Part shown: positions 1-12,080 of the stretch, piece by piece | Numbering within the stretch: position 1 is the stretch's first letter | How the letters are laid out: each line of letters begins with the position of its first letter | Origin: Chaetomium olivaceum | Taxonomy: Eukaryota; Ascomycota; Sordariomycetes; Sordariales; Chaetomiaceae | DNA length: 64,000 bases | Direction: 5' to 3' | Assembly (NCBI GenBank): GCA_039881045.1 | Contig: JAYWVB010000032.1 | Span: 308,847 to 372,846 of the forward strand | The notes under the pieces: generated by a model | What the model was told of the DNA's origin: nothing | The model's database searches: none | What the model saw: only the letters and a program-made list of their open reading frames with translations | Position numbers and translations under genes: made by a program

Positions 1-2029
1 CGGTGTCCGGATCATCCGGATCTGGCAAGCCTTTTCGACCTCAAACTCAGCACCCAATCCTTGTCGGATGATCGCCATGTTTCGTGTTGTGCGGCCCGCC
101 ATGCGCCTCTCTCCCACTAGCTTGACCGCTCTTCGTTTCTGCTTGAGACGCGCACACCAAAATTCGTCAATCAACCAAAGACCCTAGCACAGATTAGCTC
201 GGTTCCAGCTCCAGCCACGTAAACGTTTGTTTTCGAAATGTGCTTACAGCGTTGCGGATGTGAGCCGCCTGAGCGGGATTTACAAGCGAAAAATCGAACC
301 GTCTCAACAGCTAGGTAATGCCCAACTCGTCAGCCACTAGATCGCTCGAAGTCGATAGATGTTCACTCATCAAACATACCTCAACGAAAATCTTGTTGAA
401 TTCCATCCAGGCCACACCTTTCCCAGGACACTGGAACTTCCCGTAGTGGAAGATCAAGTCCACCGTACTATTCATCCGGGCGAGTTGCTCCCCCTCGGCC
501 TCCAACCATCGTTCCGGTCGGTAAATCTCAGCGTCTGGGCCGTAAATCCTTTTAGACCGGTGGATCGCCATTACATTAGAGCCAAGTTGCGTGCCGCCGG
601 GAATGAACTTTCCGTCTATTGTATCTCCCTCCGGAGGTACTTGCTTGAACAAGGCACCAGCGGCGGGAGGCATCATCCGCAGGCCTTCCTTGATGACGGC
701 TTGGAGATAGGGTAGCTGCCGGCCTTCGGCGTCCTTGACGGGTGACGATATCTTCGCCGTAGCAATGGCTTCGTCGATTTCAGCTTGCAGCTTTTGGTAG
801 ACGCGCGGGTTGCTGAGGATGTACAAGGTGACGGCCCGGATGGTCGAAGCCGAGGTATCGCTGCCGGCAACGATTTGGACCAGCGTTTCGGCAGCAGCCT
901 CTTCTTCGTTTAAGCCATGGCGAATGAAGGATGCGAGCATGTCGTGATGGTCAGGAGCATCGGGCTTGAAGCGAGCGGCGGTCACGCTGTTCGCAATTCT
1001 GTTCCGACCGAGTAAATATTAGCGCCAATCCACAATAGCATCCTCGCCGACAAGGGAATGACTCTCAACTTACCCAATCAACGCGCCGAACCCGATCTTG
1101 TCGGTCTCTTTTGGCAAAAGTGTGCGAAGAAAGCGTGACTGTAAAAGCTTTGCTAACCAAGGGTATGTTGAAATCACCATCATGGCGGGGACAGACGTCA
1201 TGGTGATTTTGATATAATCAAAAACGTCGGCATCCTGCTCGAGGAACCCCATGGGCTGGCCCCATGCGAGGTCCCCGATGACGTCCAAAGTAAAGTATTG
1301 TGCCTTGACACCCCAATCCATTGGGCGATACTCGTGTTTTGTTGACAGGTACTTGGTCTCGATGAGCTCGACTAGCTTTGCAATCTGGGTCTCTATGCTG
1401 CCCTCCATGGACAGATTTTCCTTCCCCGAGTACTAGTCCCACATCGTCAGCCCCTGGTGGTGTCTGGAGCCTAGTGAAGTGAAACTTACACCGGGAAGTA
1501 TTTTTGCGCGGAGCGCGTTATGGGCATGGTCGTCTCGCACGGTCAACACATTGTCCCTGCTCGGGTCAACACGAAATGCCTCGTACCCTATTCTCTATCA
1601 AAACTTATTGCGCGCGAGAGGGGGTTTTAATGTACGTGAGATGGTTTGCCAAGTTACTTACAAGGACCTCGAGTGTAGGGAGACCGGGCGGCCATCATCC
1701 TTCTCAAGATATCAGGGTCATCAGTGATGAGCTCGTTAGGGCCGACGCGCACGAGTGACCCTATCAAACGAATTCGTCAGAGCAACATCCAGAGAAACAC
1801 AGATACGGATTCCCGCGGTTAAGGCCAGTGACGACTCACCATATCGTCTGCCCAGCTCCTCGTATGATGTCGGTAGCCGGAGCAGGATGGCTTCCCGAAA
1901 CACCCAGAGCTTGGAGAAGCCGGCGGTGAAAGGTCCCGGAATGTGAGATAGACGCCGCCATTGCCAAATTACATGTAGCACATAAGCGGCCACTAAGCCG
2001 CCAAGCAGGATTGCTATGCTCAGTGCCAT
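1..2029 (-). CDS. Cytochrome P450, pisatin-demethylase-like (3' end runs off window)
   Basis: Membrane-anchored haem mono-oxygenase. I join seven exons with matching phases: 2029-1840, 1760-1662, 1587-1490, 1432-1074, 986-380, 310-248 and 183 to the window edge. The first exon has an N-terminal membrane helix followed by a proline-rich hinge (HIPGPF). Exon 5 carries the I-helix AGSDTSAS, the K-helix ExxR (EGLRMMPP), the RPERW meander and the haem loop FHYGKFQCPGKG with its Cys ligand. Segments such as SLVRVGPNEL and PWYEAFRVDPSRDN are typical of the fungal pisatin demethylase/CYP57-like group. The substrate cannot be told. No in-frame stop is seen from 183 to base 1, so the C-terminus is incomplete here or another intron is missing. 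Family assignment is secure; the last two exons are less so. Confidence 0.88.
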
Positions 2030-3099
2030 TGCGAAGGTTGATTAGCGCCAATAGCCCGGTTTTGGGGTGTAGAAAAGTCAGTCAGCCCGGTGCCACAGAT
2101 ACAACAGAAGTCACAACGGATCGGATATTCACTTAGTTTTATAGCGCGGGCCCTCGGGGCCCGCTGGACCCCGCGCATAACGACTTGAAACCAACAGTCG
2201 ACGCAGTTACCTACGCTTGCCAGATTTGGCTCGACTCCTCCATTATGACCCGCTTGCATTGCCCTACTGCACGAGAAGAATAAACAGGGGTGTCGACATG
2301 TCTTCGTCTGTGAGGACGGGACCAGCTCGCTGCCACTAGTCCCGGCCCCGCTTGCCGATCCAGGTTTCTTTGGTGGTATTGCATGGGCCTTCGCAGGATT
2401 GAACCGAGACCCTGCTCTCCCCCCCACTCCACGGAAGTGCTTATTGCGTCCTTGCCCATCGGGCCCGTCAAGCAATGTTTCCTGCAAGGCGCAGCTTATC
2501 CTCATCTCCACCCGGCCGCTTAGCTTTGTTGGTGTTCACGTCCATAACTGGTGGCAATATTGTTGGTGGAGCTAGCTTTGATGGCGAGGCTCGGGATGAT
2601 GTGCTTGCTCCTGAGGTAGGTGGCTGTTTATACTGCATCTGTGGATGACCCTTTTAACCAGTTGTTTCTCGTGGTACCAGGTAAGGTAATGTACCTACCT
2701 ACCTAGGCAGCCTACCAAGATAAAAGACGGAGCGATGCAAACCCGGGCCCGAGCCTCGTGCGGGTCGTCTATCCGTACCAAGACAAAAGCCGGTCGTTTC
2801 AATATGAGGTAGGATAAGTACGCGATGACTACCTGCTTAAGGAAGCCTCATGCGAGGTGTGTCCAAACTGCGATACCAAACTTTGAAACACCAAGATCGT
2901 TCCGAAGGAGTGAATAGAAGCAAAGGAGAAACAACAGACAGAGTTTCCAATCTTCATGGCCGTGTCTGACAGGCCGAAACAACCTTACACTCACCGGACT
3001 ATCCGTCCAGAGCAACATAAAATGAATGAATCCCAACCTCGAAACCCTCCTGCCCTTACCGACAGGCTCTTCCATCACCCTTACTGTCCCGGTCATCTC
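2030..3099. other. Intergenic stretch, no gene recognised
   Basis: This is the upstream region of the P450 gene and the downstream region of the P-type ATPase gene. It contains open frames (for example 2020-2511 on the minus strand), but none resembles a known family or shows introns or codon bias like its neighbours. A short CTAC-rich microsatellite lies near 2690-2715. Confidence 0.5.
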
Positions 3100-6000
3100 T
3101 TATACCTCTCCTTCAACCAGCGGTTTCATGATGGGAGACCCAAATCCGAATCGCCTTTTCACCGCCTTCCATATCTCCACGATGGCCGTATACACCACCA
3201 CACACGCCGCTACCACACCCCACTCCCAAGTGATGGCATCGTGCTTAAACACAATCCTGTTCACGACCGGCAGGTAGATGACGGGAAAAGCAATCACAAA
3301 CCCGGCCGTAACAGCACCAAACAAGAACTTGTTCTGCCACACCGTTTTGAAAACGGATAACGGGCCAGAGTACTTTTCGGGATGCATGTTGAACAGCGAA
3401 CGGGTGAAGTGCTTGGCCTCCCATGCCATCACTAGGAGTAAGAAGGTTAGCGTGGCAAAGGTCGTGGCTCTGGCTTTAAACGCGACACTGCACGCATCCG
3501 AGTAATCCTCGTTGCACATAACACCTAGCCCATTCGGGCCATTGACGCCGTAGGCCACCGAGGTGAAAGCAGCCAGACACAGCCCGCCCATGGCGGTACC
3601 GTAGACAAACTTGTCGATGATGAGCTCGCGCGTGAAGACGCCAGTAGCGAGGTCGTGGGGCGGCCGCTGCATAATGTCAGGTTGTGCGTCCTCAATGCCG
3701 AGGCCGAGGGCGAGGAACGAGGAGGTGACCAGGTTGGCCCAGAGGATCTCGAGGGGCGATAGCGGGAAGACGGAGACGCCGCGTGGGTCTTTGAAGGCCA
3801 GACCGATGAGGAGGAGGAAGACTTGGGCGATGTTAGAGACAAGAAGGTGGAGGAGGAACTGCGAGGTGTTTTGTTTTATTAGTCAAAAGTCATCTCAAGT
3901 TTCGGATCAAATAAGGCACCTTTTGGATGTTGTCAAACAGGCGTCTGCCTTCCTCGATAGCAGTGACGATGGAGGCGAAGTTGTCGTCAGTCAAGACCAT
4001 GTCTGCTGCCTCCTTTGCGACATCACTGCCGTTTAGACCCATAGCAATGCCCACGTCGGACTTTTTGAGAGCAGGCGAGTCGTTCACACCGTCTCCGGTC
4101 ATGACACAAAACGCCTTCCTTCTGTGCATGGCTTCCACCATGCGCACCTTAGTCGTCGGGCTACATCGGGCGAGGACAAGAGGTAGACGCTCCATCTCGT
4201 CGATCTGAGCGTCGCTGAGGCTGTCGAATGCGCCGGCAACCATAATGTCTCTCTCGTTGCCTTGGTTGGCGCGGTCTAGGATGCCAATCTCATAGGCGAT
4301 GGCCGTTGCTGTCTTGACATGATCTCCAGTGAGCATGTGGACAGTGATACCGGCCTGCTGACACCGTTTGACGGCTGAGGCAGACTCAAGCCTAGGTGGA
4401 TCGTAAAGACCAGCCAAGCCCAGAAAGGTGAGGTTCTTCTCCACCGAGGAACGCTGGTCCGAGTTCTCGTCTACCTGTAAGGGCACCTTTTCTGGCTCCA
4501 CTGGAGGACCCTGGGGAGCAAAGTCTTGAGGATTCGTAGGTTTCCTAGCGATACAGAGCACGCGAAGACCCTCACTGGCTAGCGACTCAGCCTTGGCCAC
4601 GATGGCGTTCTTTTGCTCGTCAGAAACATCCATCAGGGGAAGCATGGCCTCGAGAGCGCCCTTGGTGTAGGCAAACGCGCCCGCCTCGTCAGTGCAGACA
4701 ACTGTCATGCGCTTGCAAGATGAGTCGAAGGGGAACTCGGCTAGGAGCTGGTGGCTACCCGACTGCAACAGCTCGGGCTTGCCCATGCCGAAGCGCATAG
4801 CCAGGACCTGAAGAGCAATTTCAGTGGGCTCACCGATGGCCATGTAGGAGGTGTCGGTTTTGGTGACGATGGAGTTATTGCAGAGAGCGACTGTCTCAAG
4901 GAAATCCTTTAGTCGGGCTGCGCTCTTCTCAGCCGTCAGAGACTTGGGGGTGTACACCTCGTCTCCCACGCGCACGTTTCCGCTGGTGGGATCAAAGGGG
5001 TGGGTGGTGTCCTGGATGGACACCTCGGTTCCGTCGACCAGCCATACCCGCTTGGCAACCATCTTGCCCTGGGTGAGTGTGCCGGTTTTGTCGGAGCAAA
5101 TATTAGTGACTCCGCCCACGGCTTCAAGAGCGGCTAGCTTGCGGATCACAACGTTGCCTTTGGCCATAGCGCGAGTGCCAATGGCCGTGGCGATGGTGAG
5201 GACAGCAATGAGCGATTCCGGGATGACGGCAACAGCCACGCAGATGCCGTAGATCAGGACTTCGCTAGTGACGTGCCAACGGCTGGCGGAGAAAACGATA
5301 ATGGCCAGAGTAATGGCCAGAGCAAATAGTAGCAGGGCAAACTTGCTCAGCGCAACCTGCATGGGCGTGCCGTCGAGGCCGAGCAGAATCCGGAGGCCGT
5401 TTCGGACTGTAACCCAAGCCTTCCCGAGGACAGTTGTCCGCTTGTCGGCCGGGTTTTCTCTGCTCTTCCTCAAGAGCTCCGCAATCCTGCCGACCTCGGT
5501 AGTCATGCCCGTGGCGACGACAATGCCTGTAGCACGCCCGCGGGAAACGACGCTAGCCGAGTACACCATGTTGAGGCGGTCGCCCAGGGGCACATCGCGG
5601 TCCTTGAGGATGATCTCGGCGTGCTTGCTCACGGGAACAGACTCGCCAGTGAGCAATGCTTCGTCAGTGGAGAGATTGATGCTGTGCACGAGCCTGAGAT
5701 CAGCTGGGACGATATCGCCAACTCCGAGCTTGACCAGGTCGCCGGGACCAAGGCCTCGGCCTTGATATTATCCGTATGGCCAGCGCGGATTACCTTGCAC
5801 GTCGGTGCAGAGAGCGCGTACAGTGCCTGGATGGTCTGCTCGGCGCGGAAGTCTTGGACGAAACTGCAGTAGATGAGTAAGATGGAGGCGATCAATTAGG
5901 ACAATTGTGTCTCGACTCACCCGACCACCATGTTGAGCAGGATGACGGCGGCAATAACGCCTCCTTCAATGTGGTCATCAATGGCGAAGGACAGGACCAT

Positions 6001-6526
6001 CGTGATGACGAGGACCTAGATCTCGGTTAGTTGGTGTTGCATCACACAGGGAGATCATCATGAGGGACACTCACAAGAGTCAGGCTGTTCGACACCTGTC
6101 TCATGAGAATCGTCCACACGGATAGCCCTCGAGCTCCCTCAACCTTGTTAGGGCCATGGTGCTGTAGGCGGCGGACAGCCTCGGAACCGTCGATTCCATT
6201 TCTGAGCGCGTGAGCAACAGGGTCGACACTGGAGGTTGGGGGAAGGGAACAAAGGCTTACTCGAGGTCTGTCTCGAGCAGCGCGCAGACATCCGGCACAG
6301 AGAGTATATGGGCGGACTCGGTGGTCAAGGCGGGAGCCGTGTTAAGGGTGCTGCTGATGGAGCCACGACCGACAGTGGCATCAGCGTCGGCGTCTGTAGC
6401 ATCGGCATCCGTTCCGGTGGTCCCGGCGAGGGTGGGGGATGGGGGAGGGCAGGGTCTGGAACTCTCGAAGCCACATATAGGAGGCTCCGTCTGCCCCTCG
6501 ACGTCCAGCTCGTTCTCTGTCCCCAT
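3100..6526 (-). CDS. ENA-type Na+/K+ efflux P-type ATPase (type IID), one frameshift
   Basis: Plasma-membrane ATPase that exports Na+ or K+ and supports salt and alkaline-pH tolerance in fungi. Five exons: 6526-6261, 6201-6075, 6015-5921, 5863-3920 and 3858-3100. Visible in order: an acidic/Thr-rich N-terminus, cation-ATPase N-domain (SVWTILMRQVSNSLTL), actuator TGES, phosphorylation motif DKTGTLTQGKM, hinge TGDGVNDSPALKKSDVG, and C-terminal helices with the ENA-like tail. The acidic Asp-x-Thr-Gly motif and P-domain are intact. Near 5741-5746 the frame breaks inside the conserved LVPGDLVKLG block; one G seems missing from a GGG run on the coding strand. No stop or other damage is seen in the remaining ~1,000 codons. 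Distinguishing it from a Ca2+ pump rests on overall resemblance, so the family call is strong and the ion is inferred. Confidence 0.9.
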
Positions 6527-9500
6527 TCAATAAAGTGCGTCGCCGATATGATCCCAGCGAGTTCACGCGATGAGGAAAAGAGGGAAAAGAGCAAAAGGGA
6601 AAAATTCCGGAAGCCGGAAGATGAGCCGGGGCTTAAGATCTGATCCCCCTGCCGCTCTGGTCGTTGGCGTCCGATCCGAACGCCGCCCGCCACATCCCAC
6701 CCGAATTGGACCACAGGCGGACGGACCCGAACCTGGGGGGCAGCGCGTGTCTGGTACGTCGGCCAAGGGCGGGCACAACCACACAAACGAGTGACAGGCG
6801 ACGCCAAGTCACTGGCAGCAAGACCACCCTCCAATCACCTCTCTCTCAAGACCCCCACCGACCATCAACCCCAGCCGAGGAAAGAGCTCCCAGTGGCTGA
6901 GATGGTTCCTCCGGTTTCCTGGTTCCCTTGGCACCCGCTCCAGCCTGTGTTGCCCAGCGTCGGATGCGCCAACCTGGGGCCACAACTGATCAGCTGGTCT
7001 CTGGTTGTCTCATAAACCTCGTTAACAAGGCTGACGAAGCCTCTCTCGTTGCTCGCCGTCCAACAAAAACCGACCCGAGCGACGCCATTGGATCGCCTTT
7101 GCGGGGCTCTCGAGCTGTATCAGCAAGCCACGAAGCCACGTCAAATAGCGAGAGCCGGGTTTCTTTTGCATCTCCTCCACGTGCGTGACACAGAAGCTTG
7201 TGATTCCGGGTGAAGATATACCTAGTTTCGTATGATCAGCTGGTACCGGGGATATCAAACACATTAGTTACCGTCATGGTCTTTTGGCCACCGTAACAAC
7301 TCGACCGGATCGCGTCGAACCGTGCTCGGATTAGGACTTCCTCGCATCCTGCAAACCTGCCAAGATGAGCCCCACACGCACGCCAGATGTGGGTGGAGGT
7401 TCCAAGGTTGAGCTTCAATCTGAATCTTGCATGATATGATATGATTCATGTAACGAGGTTCGGAGGGTTGCGAATCCCAACTGCCCACAGCGAGTCGTCG
7501 AGTCACCGCCACTAACTCGATCTAGAAAGGTCGATTGCGGCATCACAGACACGTTGAAGGAGATGATGAATGGTCATCTCGTTTAGAGGAATCTCAACAG
7601 AAGAAGCATGGATGGATTCCTTGGCATCTCGGCGCTGAGGTCACCAGCACTCTGGAGAGGCAAAACCTGGTCAGGCTTGAGCCAGTTAAAGGTTTTAAAC
7701 ACACTCCCAGGCACCGGGATATGGGTGCAAACCATGAGCCACGACGCTGTATGGAACCGCTTTTGGTCGTGTTTAACCTAATACGTTTTGCAATGGCCTC
7801 TACGTGTATCAAAAACTTACATATCCCCCGCGTTTCGGACACAAGACAGAGCCACTCCCTGACGTTGGACAAATGGGGAGACTGCCAATCATCCTTCACG
7901 GCTTCGTGGAGGGAACGCCGCTTCCTACCGCATCACCGTCTGAGAATCCCGCGGGATGTAATCCATCCATTGACAAGCCGTACCCCCATTCTTCAGACAG
8001 CTAGTACACTACCTACATGCGCAAAGCAGAACGGTTTATCTATTTAACATGATTTACGAGGGTGGGGGCAGAGCGTTACTTCCTTGGCTACACCGGCGCA
8101 GACTTCAATATCGACAACCGAGGCCGGACAAACATCATGAATAACTTGGAATCAAACTACGCACAGCCTCCCTGCCAAGAGCGGGGTTTGGATTTTTAAA
8201 ACGACATGACTGGGTGGCAGTGTTTCGAGGTTGGCAAAAACACCGTGTGTGAACACTAATGTTGTCCGAAACCGTTTCTGGATGCAATGGATTGAACGGA
8301 GCCGACGCTCTCCACAGATTATCTTGATTGAGGCCTCCAAGGCTGAGTCTTCACCATGGTGAGTCTCGGTCTCTGGAGCTCAAGTTCTCGGCTTGGACAG
8401 ATAACCCTGCCCGACTTCGCTGGAGGACTGCGCCACCGGAAGCAATATGGGTCCTTTATGTCCGACCTGTTTCGACCTCCTGATGGGACAGTTTATCCTA
8501 CAGACGCCTGGGTTTATCACAGACTGTACAGCACATGCTACGAGGCGGAGCACAGTCGTGATATCAAGAACTCGTTTCTGCCGGACGGCGTCAGAAGGGT
8601 GGGGGGCGGGTTGGCTTGGCTGGGAAACTGGAGTCAAGTTTTGCCCAGCTACTTGAGGGAGGCGACAGCTCATTCATCCAATACTTCTGTGTCAAAATGG
8701 TTCAGATGTTTTAGACGGATAGTAAGTATTTCGATTAAATTAGCCGCGACTTGGTGATGTAAGCATGCTAAGGTCAGTCCCATGTTGATTGTTTTCTCCC
8801 TTAATAAGTCAAACTTTTTAAACCTTTGTTGCGCCGAACCGCAACCGCTCCTCGACCCCACCCCCGTGCGAATTACCTTGTTTCTACACAGCTACTGGCA
8901 GGTCTTCTTGTTGTTACACACTGTTCCCTATAATCCTCTGCGTTTGAACGGCCCCTGTATTTTCCTTTGGACACCAGACCTACAGCTGTTGCTCGGGGGT
9001 GAGACTCGTTAAAGTATGCTTCCCTTCTCAGTTAACCCCGGGCTCATGTTGTTTCTCCGCCTACCAAAGGAAATGATTCAAGGTTCGACAAGAGTCGATA
9101 ATGATCAAGTGCTGGGTTTGACTGCATCTGCAAAACTGGACGCAGGGCATCACAACACCGAAACTCCTGTCTCTGTGCATGAACTGTTTAGCCATGCGAG
9201 ATGCAAACTCGCCCCGTAACCATCTGGCAGGCAAATAAACAAGTGTCCCCCCTCTGTTCAGGGGAAGAAGCACGCAGTCACACGTCGCTGCGTTGCATTA
9301 TCGTGGCGGATCTTTTACTTTCGAAAGCTGGTGAACTTGATGTCTGATTTCCTTCTCTGCTTGAGACCAAGAGACTGGTCCATCCCGAGCCTTCTTATAT
9401 ACAGCTGAAAATGCAACGCGCAAAACGGAAAAACAAAAGACCCCTACCCCTGAACAAACAAAGAGTATCCCTGCGCTGGGCGCGCCCCAGCTCAATAATA

Positions 9501-10352
9501 TGCCACAATAGAGATGATGGCTAGGGTCGAAGTATAAGCCTAACTACTCAAGATTGAGGAAGACGCCTTGGTGCTAGCTTGGCTTGTTCTAAGAGAAAGC
9601 TATTATTGTCCATGGATAACATTGCAATTTTATACCCAAGTGTCATCAACCTACAGCACATGTTAAGAATAGGTGTAGTGTCTCAATGTTTGTACTTTGT
9701 AGTATTAGCCGTTTAGGTAACATGCACCTAAGTTTTACAAGCTGCAGCAGTCTCGGTCAACCCAAGTCCCAAAAAAGGAAACAATTGCAAGAACTTTATC
9801 CATGGCCTCCATTTTATTGTCGCCATCCAATTTGTCGCGGACGGTTGCACTGCAAACGATACAAATGCCATACCATCTCACAACTCAGGAGGCAAAATGA
9901 GAGGAGAAGCGGTAGAATACTGTCGGTAGAGTACTGTATATTTAGTACCTATGGAGAGAATGAAGAGAGTAATAAGTAGAGAAAGAAGGAAATGTGGCGT
10001 GCCAAAACAGAAGAGGCAAGTCTAAAAGCTAACGCTATAGGATTGCCGGCAAAGAGTCAAAGACAGAGAAACAATTCCGCAGTTAGAGGCTCAGGGGGAC
10101 AAATGTGACTAAGCGGGAAATTGACCAGCGGCAGTCAAATGCGGGCCGAGACTTGATGAACCCTGCAGATCTGCCCCACGCTAACTCTTTCCAGCGCTGA
10201 TCCTTGGCAACAATTTCCTGGGCTGGGCTGCCAGAGCTAAATACCCCGCCAGGATGGGTCAGGAAATGAAGAAAGAGGGAGACTGTTGACCGCTCAAGTG
10301 TTTCCTCAACACACCACAGCCCAAGTACCTACAAAAACGCCCATCCTCAGCC
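6527..10352. other. About 3.8 kb without a recognisable gene
   Basis: This stretch separates the ATPase promoter from the mevalonate-pathway gene. Several short open frames exist, for example 7535-8047 (+), 8356-8757 (+) and 8380-8673 (-), but none matches a family I know or has convincing splice structure. The region is lower in GC than the adjacent exons and shows no inverted termini or transposase remnants. It may hold regulatory sequence for both flanking genes or a non-coding transcript. Confidence 0.4.
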
Positions 10353-11617
10353 ATGGCAGACAAAGTGTACCGCGCCAGCACGACGGCGCCGGTGAACATC
10401 GCCGTTGTCAAGTACGCATTCCTCGTTCTGAGAAGCGGCAAGCGAAATCTGAACACAGCTACCTAACTGACCGCTGCCCGATGATAGATACTGGGGCAAG
10501 CGCGATCCCAAGCTCAACCTGCCGACCAACAGCTCGCTCTCGGTGACGCTCTCGCAGGCCGACCTCCGCACACTTACCACGGCTTCCTGTTCGGCCTCGT
10601 ACCCCGCTTCCCAAGGCGACTCGCTACTCCTGAACGAACGGCGAACCGTCCGATATCGCGGGGGCCCGCACGCAGGCATGCTTCCGGGAGCTGCGCGCTC
10701 GCCGTGAGGCCCTCGAGACCGCCGACCCCTCTCTTCCCAAGCTATCGACCATGCCACTCCGCCTCGTGTCCGAGAACAACTTCCCGACCGCCGCGGGCCT
10801 GGCGTCGTCGGCGGCAGGTTTCGCCGCGCTCGTGCGGGCCATCGCAAACCTGTACGAGCTTCCCGCGTCGCCCTCCGAGCTGAGCTTGATCGCGCGCCAG
10901 GGCTCTGGGTCGGCATGCCGTAGTCTCTTCGGCGGCTATGTCGCATGGCGCATGGGCGACGCGGCTGACGGCAGCGATTCGATGGCTGACCAGGTCGCTG
11001 AGGCATCGCACTGGCCCGACATGCGGGCGCTGATCCTCGTCGTATCGGCCGCCAAGAAGGGTGTGAGCTCGACCTCAGGCATGCAGCAGACAGTGGCGAC
11101 CTCGGGCTTGTTCCAGGAGCGCATTGCCAAGGTCGTGCCGCAGAACATGGCGGCGATGGAGAAGGCCATCAGTGAGCGCGACTTTGCCTCCTTCGCGGAG
11201 GTCACCATGCGCGACTCCAATTCGTTCCACGCGACCTGTGCCGATACCTACCCGCCTATCTTCTACATGAACGACGTCTCTCGCGCGGCGATCCGGGCGG
11301 TGGAACAGATCAACTCTGCAGCAGGGAGGACCGTGGCTGCGTACACGTTCGATGCCGGTCCGAACGCTGTAATCTATTACCTCGAGAAGGACACCGAAGC
11401 CGTTGTGGGGACTCTCTATCACGTACTCGGGGATAATGTCGGCGGATGGAAGAGCAATGTTGTCAAGGGACTGAAGCCGAGCATCTCACTCGATGAAGGG
11501 GTTGCTGGAATCTTGAAGGCCGGTGTGAGCCGCGTTATTCTGACGGGGGTTGGGGAAGGGCCCGTCAAAAGCGAGGAGTATTTGGTTGCCGAGGACGGAA
11601 GCCCGGCAAAAAGATGA
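10353..11617 (+). CDS. MVD1: Diphosphomevalonate decarboxylase (mevalonate pathway), frameshifted
   Basis: Converts mevalonate 5-diphosphate to isopentenyl diphosphate with ATP, feeding ergosterol and isoprenoid synthesis in the cytosol. Exon 1 (10353-10411) encodes the family start ending in APVNIAVVK; a 76-nt intron with a CTAAC branch site precedes exon 2 at 10488, which restores YWGKRDPKLNLPTNSS. Also visible are the GHMP ATP loop (ENNFPTAAGLASSAAGFAAL), SGSACRSLFGG, DSNSFHATC and a C-terminal TFDAGPNAV. The reading frame breaks at 10632-10639, where GAAC occurs twice in tandem; removing four bases gives the conserved LNGEP segment. The rest of the protein (~385 residues) is full length and undamaged. 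The gene is normally single copy and essential in fungi, so a real knock-out here would imply another copy elsewhere. Confidence 0.93.
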
Positions 11618-12080
11618 TTTTGTGTGATTGTATGGGGAACAACCTACCGAAGACTAGGAGTAACGAGCGCTGATAGGATCTGTAAGCGGCGAAACGCTCT
11701 CAATATATTGGTATTGGATTTGGCCCACACACCACACGCACCATGACATGCAGGGCAGTGCTGCAAACCCGGAACCGTCCCCATGGTGATCCCCCTGACT
11801 TTCAGCTAGGATGGGCCTGTAGGTGGGCTTTGATAAGACACGATAAGCCCCGCCGTTACGTCAGGCGCACTGAAGCCGCCTGAGCCTCAGGGGAACGAAA
11901 GTCGGCATACAGGGGCAGAAGGCACGCGACTGGACGCCAATAAGCCCCTACTCCTGTTCCTGCCAACGTCGGGCAGTTCCTGGGCTCGTCAACTCGGCAA
12001 CCCCCGTCACCGTCTCACATTCCTGCTCTGCGCGTGGAATCAAACCTTGGGGTGCCGACGAGCATGCGACCAACGCCGCC
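11618..12080. other. Intergenic region between MVD1 and the RUS gene
   Basis: About 460 bp holding the 3' end of the decarboxylase transcript and the promoter of the next plus-strand gene. I see no reading frame or RNA gene in it. Confidence 0.5.

Noticed and set aside
2330..2480. T-arm-like sequence (GGTTCAATCC) on the minus strand near 2390, possible tRNA
   Set aside because: The stem pairs do not close to a cloverleaf; no acceptor or anticodon arm could be drawn.
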